Made by a program: the position numbers and the translations under genes
In this document: positions 17,687 through 25,075 of the stretch, one piece after another
How the letters are laid out: each line of letters starts with the position of its first letter
Position numbering within the stretch: position 1 is the stretch's first letter
DNA from: CP2-2F sp034436355
Lineage (GTDB): Bacteria; Chloroflexota; Anaerolineae; Aggregatilineales; UBA2796
Length of the DNA stretch: 64,000 nt
Reading direction: 5' to 3'
Assembly: GCA_034436355.1 (NCBI GenBank)
Contig: DAOTVQ010000035.1
Coordinates: forward strand, 62,001 to 126,000
The notes under the pieces: model-generated
What the model saw: only the letters and a program-made list of their open reading frames with translations
Told to the model about the DNA's origin: nothing
The model's database searches: none

Positions 17687-17751
17687 GTGGCGGGATGCCG
17701 TGCTGCTCAGCCGTGTTTGCACGTTTTCCATTGCTACGTCCCTCCACATCT
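17687..17751 (-). pseudogene. Remnant 5' end of a third Uma2 gene copy
   Basis: Directly downstream of the second Uma2 gene the sequence repeats the upstream spacer, the Shine-Dalgarno region (GGAGGG) and the first codons of the same gene (MENVQTRLSS) from 17751 down to about 17687. It then changes to unrelated sequence after roughly 14 codons. It is therefore a truncated third member of the tandem array. The stretch from here to the oxidoreductase start (17483-17686) shows no further gene, only a candidate promoter. Confidence 0.75.
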
Positions 17752-18318
17752 TCATTCAGCTCTGGGGAAAAGATCGGCGATGGGCAGCGCGAAATCGGGC
17801 AGCAGCGCGCCGCCCTCTAAAGTTTCGCCTTCCACCCATTGGCGCACGTTGACGCCTTGCGCCGCAGGCGTATAAACGCGCACCATGCGCTGATCGGGAT
17901 AAACTACCCACACCACCTGTGTTTGGTGGGCGAAATAAAGCTGCACCTTCCGCAGCATCTCGCGCTCGGTGTTGCTTGGCGAGATAACTTCCACCGCCAG
18001 ATCGGGCATGATCTTGAAGGCTTCGGGCAGGCTTGGCGCACGCTGATGGGAGACGAACGATGCATCAGGCTTCACGATGACGCCTTCAGCAGGTTCGTAA
18101 TCAAGGTTATCGCCAAAGACATAGCCAAGTGGAAATTGCTCTAGCCACCTGCTGATCAAAAACACAAGACGTGCGACAATCCATTGATGCAGCGGGCTAG
18201 GCGAAGGCATTTCGATCAGTTCCCCTTCAAGCAGTTCAAAGCGCTTGTGCATATTTTGCGGCAGCGCCTCAAACTGGCGAAATGCCGCGCTGCTTAGCCG
18301 TGTTTGCACGTTTTCCAT
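17752..18318 (-). CDS. Uma2 family nuclease-like protein, copy A
   Basis: A 188-residue protein of the Uma2 (DUF820) family, which has a restriction-endonuclease-like fold. Family features are RFELLEGELIEMPSPSPLHQWIV near the N terminus, the D...ExK-type core in KPDASFVS and DLAVEVISPSNTEREMLRKVQLY, and VWVVYPDQRMVRVY. These proteins abound in cyanobacteria and Chloroflexota and their function is unproven. I start at ATG 18318, the point where similarity to copy B begins; an ATG at 18342 would overlap the stop of copy B as ATGA. It is nearly identical to copy B except for one block (about residues 62-77). Confidence 0.85.
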   Translation of the reverse strand: MENVQTRLSSAAFRQFEALPQNMHKRFELLEGELIEMPSPSPLHQWIVARLVFLISRWLEQFPLGYVFGDNLDYEPAEGVIVKPDASFVSHQRAPSLPEAFKIMPDLAVEVISPSNTEREMLRKVQLYFAHQTQVVWVVYPDQRMVRVYTPAAQGVNVRQWVEGETLEGGALLPDFALPIADLFPRAE

Positions 18319-18338
18319 TGCTACGCTGCTCCACATCT

Positions 18339-18905
18339 TCATTCAGCTCTGGGGAAAAGATCGGCAATGGGCAGCGCGAAATCGGGCAGCAGCGCGCCGC
18401 CCTCTAAGGTTTCGCCTTCCACCCATTGGCGCACATTGACGCCTTGCGCCGCAGGCGTATAAACACGCACCATGCGCTGATCGGGATAAACTACCCACAC
18501 CACCTGTGTTTGGTGGGCGAAATAAAGCTGCACCTTCCGCAGCATCTCGCGTTCGGTGTTGCTTGGCGAGATAACTTCCACCGCCAGATCGGGCATGATC
18601 TTGAAGGCTTCGGGCAGGCTTGGCGCACGCTGATAGGAGACGAACGATGCATCAGGCTTCACGATGACGCCTTCAGCAGGTTCGTAATCAAGGTTATCGC
18701 CAAAGGCATAGCCAAGTGGATTTGTTCGCAAAAATGCCTTAAGCCAATAGAGCAGTTCAGCAACGATCCATTGATGCAGCGGGCTAGGCGAAGGCATTTC
18801 GATCAGTTCCCCTTCAAGCAGTTCAAAGCGCCTGTGCATATTTTGTGGCAGCGCCTCAAAGTGGCGAAATGCCGCGCTGCTCAGCCGTGTTTGCACTTTT
18901 TCCAT
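18339..18905 (-). CDS. Uma2 family nuclease-like protein, copy B
   Basis: A 188-residue Uma2 (DUF820) protein of the same length as copy A and upstream of it in the same direction. GGAGAGG before the ATG at 18905 supports the start. The PD-(D/E)xK-like core residues (KPDASFVS, AVEVISPS, KVQLY) are present and identical to those of copy A. The only substantial difference is the segment after HQWIVA (ELLYWLKAFLRTN here, RLVFLISRWLEQF in copy A). The gene diverges from the biotin carrier gene with a 143-base gap. Confidence 0.85.
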   Translation of the reverse strand: MEKVQTRLSSAAFRHFEALPQNMHRRFELLEGELIEMPSPSPLHQWIVAELLYWLKAFLRTNPLGYAFGDNLDYEPAEGVIVKPDASFVSYQRAPSLPEAFKIMPDLAVEVISPSNTEREMLRKVQLYFAHQTQVVWVVYPDQRMVRVYTPAAQGVNVRQWVEGETLEGGALLPDFALPIADLFPRAE

Positions 18906-19048
18906 TGCTACGCCTCTCCACACCTCTAGCTTGCCACATTTTAACACAGCTTACCCACCGCTTCGCTAACACAGCGCTACACGCCCTTGCCACAATAGGC
19001 TATAATCGCAAGCATGTTTCCTGCACCACTTGGCGAGAATCAGTTAAG

Positions 19049-19543
19049 ATGAAGTATTTGACAACAGTCAATGGGCAAACCTTTGAGATTGAGCTGGATA
19101 AAGACGGGCGGCTGACCATTAATGGTGAAGAACGCCACGTGGATTTCTATCACATCTCAGAAGCGCTCTACTCTGCGCTCATCAACAACAAGAGCGTAGA
19201 GGCATTGGTCGAAAATCAGGACGGACGCTATCAAGTGCTTTTGGAGGGCGATCTGTATGATGTTGAAGTGCTAGACGAGCGCCAACAACGCCTGATGAGC
19301 GCTTCAGGCGGCTTTAGCGTGACGCAAGGCGAGATCGCTATCCGTTCGCCGATGCCCGGCTTGATCGTGGCGGTGCGCGTCTCGGAAGGGCAAGCGGTGG
19401 AGAAGGGACAGCCGTTGGTCGTCCTTGAATCCATGAAGATGGAGAACGACATCAAAGCACCGCGTGCGGGCAAGGTGGAGCGCATTCACGTTGAAAAAGG
19501 GCAGACCGTCGAGCAGAACAAGGCGTTGATCACCCTCGTCTAA
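19049..19543 (+). CDS. Biotin carboxyl carrier protein
   Basis: A 164-residue biotinyl-domain protein that carries carboxyl-biotin between the carboxylase and transferase parts of an acyl-CoA (acetyl- or propionyl-CoA) or related carboxylase. The biotinylation site is K130 in VLESMKMEND, 34 residues from the C terminus as is usual. The domain opens with IRSPMPGLIVAVRVSEG. The N-terminal 85 residues form a small mixed domain (MKYLTTVNGQTFEIEL) common in BCCPs of acyl-CoA carboxylases. I start at ATG 19049. A TATAAT box at 19001-19006 may belong to its promoter. Carboxylase genes are not adjacent. The glycosyltransferase gene follows after 1 base. Confidence 0.9.
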   Translation: MKYLTTVNGQTFEIELDKDGRLTINGEERHVDFYHISEALYSALINNKSVEALVENQDGRYQVLLEGDLYDVEVLDERQQRLMSASGGFSVTQGEIAIRSPMPGLIVAVRVSEGQAVEKGQPLVVLESMKMENDIKAPRAGKVERIHVEKGQTVEQNKALITLV

Positions 19544-19544
19544 G

Positions 19545-20504
19545 ATGCCGTCACTCGCCATTCACATCGTCACGCACAACAGTGCGCCAACGCTGAGCGC
19601 TTGCCTTGAGTCGGCGCTCAGCCAGCAGCTTGAGGCAGCGCCATGCGTGCGCTTGTTCGATAACGCCTCTACCGATGCGACCTGCCAACTTGCCCGCCAG
19701 CATCCGCTTGTTGTCATCGAATCGCCCACCAATCTTGGCTATGCTGCCGCCCATAACCGCCTGCTGGCAGACTGTACCGAAGATTACGTGCTGACGCTGA
19801 ACCCTGATGTGCGCCTTGCGCCTGATTTTTGCGCGCATCTGCTGGCAGCCCTTGAGTCCAATCCGCAAGTCGGTATGGCAGCCGCCTGTTTGCTGCGCTG
19901 CGAAAGCCTGGAGTCAGCGCCACACGCCGTAGATGGTGCAGGTTTGTTCATGCGGCGGACACGGCGGCAAGGGCTGATCGCCGAAAATGCGCCGCTGGAT
20001 CAGCGCCCGATGCAGCCTGTCGAGGTTTTTGGTGTGGATGGCGCTGCCGCTTTTTACCGCCGCAGCATGTTGGCGGATATTCAGCTAGATGGCGAAGTGT
20101 TTGATGAAGATTTCTTCATGCACAAGGAAGATGTAGACCTGTGTTGGCGCGCCCAACTGCTAGGTTGGCAGTGCCTGTATGTGCCAACGGCGCAGGCACA
20201 GCACATCCGCACCTTTCGTCCCGGCAGGCGCGAACGTGCGCCAACTTGGATGCGCCGCCTTGCCGTGCGGAATCGTTATCTATTGCTGCTCAAGAATGAC
20301 TTTCCCGCCCACCTGCTGCGCGATATAGTGCCGTTCCTCGCTTATGAGATCGGCATTTTTGCCTTCATGCTGCTGCGCGAACCGCGCTCGCTGCCCGCCT
20401 ATTGGCAAGCGTGGCGGCTGCGCGCCCAAATGCTGAGCAAACGACGGCGCATCAGCGCCAAACGGCGCGTCACGTGGCAGGTGTTGCGGCGTTGGTTTCG
20501 CTAG
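19545..20504 (+). CDS. Family 2 glycosyltransferase
   Basis: A 319-residue GT-A glycosyltransferase of the rhamnosyltransferase-like group. The nucleotide-sugar site shows IHIVTHNSAPTLSACLES and FDNASTDAT; the metal-binding acidic motif is in LTLNPDVRL. FDEDFFMHKEDVDLCWRAQLLGW is the acceptor-site/catalytic-base region usual for this group. A hydrophobic amphipathic stretch near the C terminus (LLRDIVPFLAYEIGIFAFMLL) suggests membrane association. It would add a sugar to a cell-surface polysaccharide or lipid carrier. The ATG follows the stop of the biotin carrier gene after 1 base, so it is co-transcribed with that gene although the functions appear unrelated. Confidence 0.88.
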   Translation: MPSLAIHIVTHNSAPTLSACLESALSQQLEAAPCVRLFDNASTDATCQLARQHPLVVIESPTNLGYAAAHNRLLADCTEDYVLTLNPDVRLAPDFCAHLLAALESNPQVGMAAACLLRCESLESAPHAVDGAGLFMRRTRRQGLIAENAPLDQRPMQPVEVFGVDGAAAFYRRSMLADIQLDGEVFDEDFFMHKEDVDLCWRAQLLGWQCLYVPTAQAQHIRTFRPGRRERAPTWMRRLAVRNRYLLLLKNDFPAHLLRDIVPFLAYEIGIFAFMLLREPRSLPAYWQAWRLRAQMLSKRRRISAKRRVTWQVLRRWFR

Positions 20505-20565
20505 AACAGCACCCAACGCGCTATACTCTCTCTACCGTATTGTTTTGCTTTAGGATTATCAGCGC

Positions 20566-22182
20566 ATGAAAACGCCCATTCGCCTTGCAGCGCTTAGCTT
20601 GCTGGCTGCTTTTCTGGTTGCCGCCCTTGCCCTGATTGCGCCGAACACCGCCGCCTTCAGCGCACAGCCAACCTTCCCGCCAACCGAGACCGCCGCGCCA
20701 CTCACCACACCGACGGCTGTTCCCGCGCCGCCGCTGCACGATTTGCCCGAAGTGGATTGGCAAGACGTAAGCGCCCATAAAAAGGCAATGAAGCCCGCCT
20801 TTGCGGCGGATGTTGACCGTTTTGTGAATAGCAACCGCTATTTCATTGTTGCCCGCCTCAGCTTTGAGCCAGATGCCGTCTTTCGCGGCGCGCAGCGCGT
20901 GCGCTATACCAACCGCAGCGGCGAGGCACTCGATCTGCTGGTCTTTCGGTTGTATGGCAACACACCGGCACTTGGCGGACGCATGACGGTGCATCACGTT
21001 GAGGTGAACGGGATGAAGGTTGAGCCGAGCCTTTCTGAGTTGCGCTCTGTGATGGGCGTGCCGCTGCCCGTGCCGCTCCAAGATGGCGAGTCTGTTGAGG
21101 TGCGCCTCGATTTCACGCTGGTCATGTCGCGTGGCTTGAATACGAGCTATGGGCGTTTTGGCTATGTGAACGATGTCGTCTCTGCTACAGCCTGGTATCC
21201 AACCCTTTCCGTTTATGAGCCACAGGTCGGTTGGTGGACAGATTTGCCCTCACCACAAGGTGATCCCGCCTACACCGAAACCGGTCTGTATGATGTGCGC
21301 CTGACGCTGCCCGCCGATTTGGTGTTGGCGACCAGCGGCACGATCATCGAGACAACGCGCAACGCCGACGGCAGCGTCACTTACCGCGATGTGACCGGTC
21401 CCATGCGCGATCACGCCTTTCAGGCAAGCAAGCGCTACATGATCACCAGCACAGAGGTAGACGGCACACGCATTGTGATGCTGCATTACAAAGATCGCGC
21501 TGCTTCCTCTACGGACGGCACAAAAGTTGCTATGCAATACGCTGTGCAATCCCTAAAGATTTTTAACGCCACCTTTGGCGAATATCCGTATGCGGAGTTG
21601 GTCGTGGCGCAGAATCCGACGCCCAGCGGTGTAGAGTTTTCCGGCATCATTCAGATTGCCGAACGGGCGTGGGTGCAAGGCAACCGCTACTTGGAAGTAG
21701 TCATTGCTCATGAGGTTGGGCATCAATGGTTTTACGCGCTGGTTGGCAACAATCAGGTGGCGCTGCCGTGGATTGACGAATCGCTGACCAGTTACACGGA
21801 GTTTGTCTACTTCCGCGCCGCCTACGACGATCCGAAGGTTGGCGAGGATTACGTAGATAACTTTCAGCAGCGCTACACCGGCTACCTTGCGCGCAGCCTG
21901 CCCGATCTGCCGCTGGAACTGCCCGTTCGCAACTATACAGGCATTGCCTACGGCGCGATCATCTACACCAAAGGACCGTTATTCTACGTGGAACTGGAGC
22001 GTCAGCTTGGGCGCGAGACGGTTTACGCGGCGCTGGCAGAATACTTCAGGCGGCACAAGTATGGCATTGCCGTGACGGATGATGTGCAGCGCGCCTTTGA
22101 GGACGTTTCAGGGCGCGATCTTTCGTCGGTTTTTAACCAATGGGTGCGCGGCAGCGAGCCACGCGCCAACACAAGCAACTGA
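20566..22182 (+). CDS. Exported M1-family metallopeptidase
   Basis: A 538-residue gluzincin aminopeptidase-like protein. It has a signal peptide (residues 1-32, ending with a small-residue region) and a proline/threonine-rich linker. A beta-sandwich domain follows (FRGAQRVRYTNRSGEALDLLVFRLYGN), then the catalytic domain with zinc motif HEVGH (H382, E383, H386) and the third ligand E405 in IDESLTSYTE, at the exact M1 spacing. PTPSGVEFSGIIQIAE is the M1 exopeptidase-region equivalent, but the GAMEN signature is altered to SGVEFSG. It should act outside the membrane in peptide turnover. It does not carry the large C-terminal domain of classical PepN. Confidence 0.88.
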   Translation: MKTPIRLAALSLLAAFLVAALALIAPNTAAFSAQPTFPPTETAAPLTTPTAVPAPPLHDLPEVDWQDVSAHKKAMKPAFAADVDRFVNSNRYFIVARLSFEPDAVFRGAQRVRYTNRSGEALDLLVFRLYGNTPALGGRMTVHHVEVNGMKVEPSLSELRSVMGVPLPVPLQDGESVEVRLDFTLVMSRGLNTSYGRFGYVNDVVSATAWYPTLSVYEPQVGWWTDLPSPQGDPAYTETGLYDVRLTLPADLVLATSGTIIETTRNADGSVTYRDVTGPMRDHAFQASKRYMITSTEVDGTRIVMLHYKDRAASSTDGTKVAMQYAVQSLKIFNATFGEYPYAELVVAQNPTPSGVEFSGIIQIAERAWVQGNRYLEVVIAHEVGHQWFYALVGNNQVALPWIDESLTSYTEFVYFRAAYDDPKVGEDYVDNFQQRYTGYLARSLPDLPLELPVRNYTGIAYGAIIYTKGPLFYVELERQLGRETVYAALAEYFRRHKYGIAVTDDVQRAFEDVSGRDLSSVFNQWVRGSEPRANTSN

Positions 22183-22265
22183 TCGGCAGTTGGTTGGAAT
22201 TGATCGCCATTTTCACGCAGAGGCGGTATCATACTGCCAAATGCCCTTTAGAAGGATTTACGCGC

Positions 22266-23468
22266 ATGGCACAGGCTGTTTCGCCTTCCCAACCACCAAG
22301 CATTAGCTCACCGACCACTGCACCAAGCCGTGCAAGCGGCGCACAGAACACCCTGCGCGCCTTGGCAGTGCCATTTCTGGCAGTCTTCACGGCGGTGCTG
22401 ATCGGCTCAGTGTTCATCCTGCTGGCAGAGCGTGATCCGTTCCGTGCTTATCAGGGCTTGCTGCAAGGCTCGCTCGGCACGGATGCGGCGCTTGTCCGCA
22501 CGTTGATCAAAATGGCGCCGCTGATCCTTTCGGGTTTGGCGGTGGCGTTCGCCTTCAAGGGCGGTCTATTCAACATTGGCGCGCAAGGGCAGCTTTTGGT
22601 CGGTTCGCTGTGTGCGGCGTGGGCAGGCTTTGGCATCAGCGGATTGCCGCCGCTGCTGCATATCATCGTGGCGATGTTGGCAGGTGCGCTGGGCGGTGCG
22701 GCGTGGGGATTCCTGCCCGGCTTCTTGAAGGCGCGCACCGGCGCGCACGAGGTGATCTCTACGATCATGCTCAATTACATTGCCGCGCTCCTATTAGAAT
22801 GGCTGGTTTCGCCCGCACGCGCCAACACGCCCGCCGGGCCCTTGGCGCTCTGCACCGCGCCGGGCATATGCAGCGGCAATCCCAACCGCACGCCACCCAT
22901 CCTTGACACAGCCGCACTGCCGATTATCTACACACCGGGCGGGCGTGCCAGCGATACGCTCCATCTAGGTGTGCTGATCGCTATTGGCGTCGCCATCCTG
23001 ATTTGGTTTGTGCTGTATAAGACCACCTTCGGCTTTGAACTGCGGATGGTTGGCTTAAATCCGAGTGCGGCGCGCTACGCTGGCATCAAGGTTGGACGCA
23101 TGACGATCCTGACCATGATGATCGCGGGCAGTTTGGCGGGCTTGGCAGGCGCCATTCAGGTGCTAGGCGTCACCAAAGATTTCCAGACCAACCAAAATTT
23201 GGCGCTCGGCTTCGATTCGATTGCCGTCTCGCTGTTGGCAAGCAATAATCCGATTGGCATTATTCCGTCCGCCTTCCTGTTTGGCATGATGGATGCTGGC
23301 GGACCGCAAATGCAACTTGCCTCGCGTGTGCCAAGCGAGCTGATCAAGGTGGTGCAAGCGCTCATCCTGATGTTCGTCGCAGCCGATCAAATCATACGCG
23401 GACTCTACCGAATACGCGGCGGTGAGGGCGAAAAACTGAAACTTAACACCAGCTGGGGACAGCGTTAG
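22266..23468 (+). CDS. ABC transporter permease (nucleoside/simple-sugar type)
   Basis: A 400-residue membrane protein with about ten hydrophobic segments. It has the BPD_transp_2 (YufP/NupP) features AFKGGLFNIGAQGQLLVGSLCAAW, GAHEVISTIMLNYIA and FELRMVGLNPSAARYAGI, which define one permease of BMP-family nucleoside/purine or simple-sugar importers. The ATG at 22266 has AGAAGGA upstream; the in-frame extension to 22140 overlaps the M1 gene and lacks conservation. The normal partners (ATPase, binding lipoprotein and second permease) are not adjacent, so the substrate is open. The next gene begins 2 bases after its stop. Confidence 0.88.
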   Translation: MAQAVSPSQPPSISSPTTAPSRASGAQNTLRALAVPFLAVFTAVLIGSVFILLAERDPFRAYQGLLQGSLGTDAALVRTLIKMAPLILSGLAVAFAFKGGLFNIGAQGQLLVGSLCAAWAGFGISGLPPLLHIIVAMLAGALGGAAWGFLPGFLKARTGAHEVISTIMLNYIAALLLEWLVSPARANTPAGPLALCTAPGICSGNPNRTPPILDTAALPIIYTPGGRASDTLHLGVLIAIGVAILIWFVLYKTTFGFELRMVGLNPSAARYAGIKVGRMTILTMMIAGSLAGLAGAIQVLGVTKDFQTNQNLALGFDSIAVSLLASNNPIGIIPSAFLFGMMDAGGPQMQLASRVPSELIKVVQALILMFVAADQIIRGLYRIRGGEGEKLKLNTSWGQR

Positions 23469-23470
23469 CC

Positions 23471-25072
23471 ATGCGGCGTCTGCTGATTGTGTTGGTAGCG
23501 CTCAGCGTGGCAGCCTGCGATGTTGGTGCGGGTGAAACCTTGCTGCGTGTGCGCCTTCAGGTGGATGGGCAAGAACTAGCGCTCTCGGTCAATCCGCCTA
23601 GCTCGGTTGGGCAAGTGCTGCGCCGTGCTAACGTGGTGCTGGGCGCCTTTGATCGCTTGAATCCGCCTGACTTCACACCGGTGACCGACGGCATGTTGAT
23701 CACGGTGGTGCGCGTGGAAAACCGCGCTGAATGCCTTGATGAAGTGGTGCCATACGAGAGCGAGACGCTTAAAACGCCTGATTTGCCCGAAGGTGCCACC
23801 CGCGTTTTGCAGGGCGGCGTGAACGGCACTGCCCGCGTTTGCTACGATGTGTTGTTGGAAGACGGCACTGAGCGCCGCCGCACCCAGAGCAGCCGCACCA
23901 TCATCACACAGCCGCAGCGCCAAGTGGTGGCTGTGGGTGTGGATACCAGCCGCTTAGAGCCAATCGCCATCAGCGGCGCGATCTTCTACATCAGCAATGG
24001 GCAGGCACGCGTTATCCGCGAGACCAGCCTGACCCAGAGCGCGCTGCCCACCGGCGGCAATTTGGATGGGATTGTCTTTGCGCTCTCGCCCGATGGACGC
24101 CAGTTGCTCTATACCCGCAAGCCCGACGCACCTTCGGCGGAGGTTTTTAACGAGCTGTGGGTGCTGTTGGATACGGCTGATCCGAGCGCACAGCCCGTCA
24201 AACTGATCGTGGATAACGTCCTCTATGCGGAATGGCTGCCCAACCGTCCCAACACCTTCAGCTACTCCACACTGCGCCCACGCGGCGAGCCACCCGGCTA
24301 TCAGGCGCTCAACGATCTATTCATCGCACGCCTGGATGCCACCGGCAAGATCAGCGGGGCTGATCCGATCCTACCACCGACCGATAGCGGCACTTACAGC
24401 CAATGGGGAACCTTTTTCGCGTGGTCACCTGATGGTGCGCGCCTTGCTTGGGCGCAGGCGGAGGGCATCGGCTTGGTGGATATGCAGCGCGGCAGCTTCC
24501 AAAAGCTGATTGATTTCCGCATTTACCAAACGACGCTGGCACGTGGCTGGCTGTGGCAGCCTAGCCTTTCGTGGTCAGCGGATGGCGCGATCTTAGCGGC
24601 AGCGGTGCACGGTGCGCCACTTGGCAACGAGCCGCCTGAAAACAGCCCCGTCTTTGATGTGGCAGTCGTAAACACGGTGGCGAATTTCATCATCAACCCG
24701 ATCTTTGAGCGCGTCGGGATGTGGTCGGCGCCGCAGTTTTCGCCGCTGAACACGACAGAAGGCGGCGGGCTTAGCGGCAGCATCGCCTATTTGCAGGCGC
24801 GCACACCGAACGACAGCGTGAACGGCGAATATGATCTGGTGGTGGCAGATCGAGATGGCAGCAATCCGCGCCTTGTCTTTCCGCAGCGCGATCAGGTTGG
24901 CATTGTGCCATTTGAAGACCGCACACGCGGCGCAAAATTTCAGTGGAGCGCCGACGGCAAGCAGATTGTGTTAGTCTATCAGGGCGATCTGCACGTGGTA
25001 GATGTCAGCAGCGGACGTGCCACGCGCATCACGGTTGAAGGCAGCGCGCTGAGCCCGCGTTGGGTGAAGTAA
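23471..25072 (+). CDS. Lipoprotein with DUF348/G5-like and propeller domains
   Basis: A 533-residue surface lipoprotein. It has a signal with lipobox LSVAAC (Cys 16), then a ubiquitin-like DUF348-type segment (RVRLQVDGQELALSV...VGQVLRRANVVLGAFDRL). A G5-like strand set follows (PYESETLKTPDLPEGATRVLQGGVNGTARVCYDVLLEDG). From about residue 190 there are WD40/PD40-type beta-propeller blades with recurring SPDGRQLLYTR, SPDGARLAWAQ and SADGKQIVLVY. DUF348 and G5 modules are associated with binding to cell-wall or glycan material. It is tightly linked to the glycosidase-like/ligase fusion (3-base gap), suggesting joint envelope work. Exact function is unknown. Confidence 0.8.
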   Translation: MRRLLIVLVALSVAACDVGAGETLLRVRLQVDGQELALSVNPPSSVGQVLRRANVVLGAFDRLNPPDFTPVTDGMLITVVRVENRAECLDEVVPYESETLKTPDLPEGATRVLQGGVNGTARVCYDVLLEDGTERRRTQSSRTIITQPQRQVVAVGVDTSRLEPIAISGAIFYISNGQARVIRETSLTQSALPTGGNLDGIVFALSPDGRQLLYTRKPDAPSAEVFNELWVLLDTADPSAQPVKLIVDNVLYAEWLPNRPNTFSYSTLRPRGEPPGYQALNDLFIARLDATGKISGADPILPPTDSGTYSQWGTFFAWSPDGARLAWAQAEGIGLVDMQRGSFQKLIDFRIYQTTLARGWLWQPSLSWSADGAILAAAVHGAPLGNEPPENSPVFDVAVVNTVANFIINPIFERVGMWSAPQFSPLNTTEGGGLSGSIAYLQARTPNDSVNGEYDLVVADRDGSNPRLVFPQRDQVGIVPFEDRTRGAKFQWSADGKQIVLVYQGDLHVVDVSSGRATRITVEGSALSPRWVK

Positions 25073-25075
25073 ACT

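Larger units (their letters stand above)
17687..18905 (-). repeat. Tandem gene duplication of about 590 bases
   Basis: The unit consisting of a Uma2 gene and its short spacer is present twice in full (18339-18905 and 17752-18318) and a third time as a truncated start (17687-17751). By eye, the 3' 380 bases of the two genes differ at 7 positions, all transitions. A block of about 44 bases (18134-18177 against 18721-18764) is unalignable, and the following 5' part again differs at only a handful of sites. Confidence 0.85.

Noticed and set aside
17547..17747. 66-codon - strand frame between the oxidoreductase and the Uma2 array
   Set aside because: It is not in the frame of the Uma2 remnant it overlaps, has no domain, and covers the candidate promoter of the oxidoreductase gene.
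20521..21081. Antisense open frame of 186 codons over the start of the M1 peptidase gene
   Set aside because: It lies over a well-supported gene, has no domain or Shine-Dalgarno, and its composition (Arg, Cys, His-rich) is that of a shadow frame.
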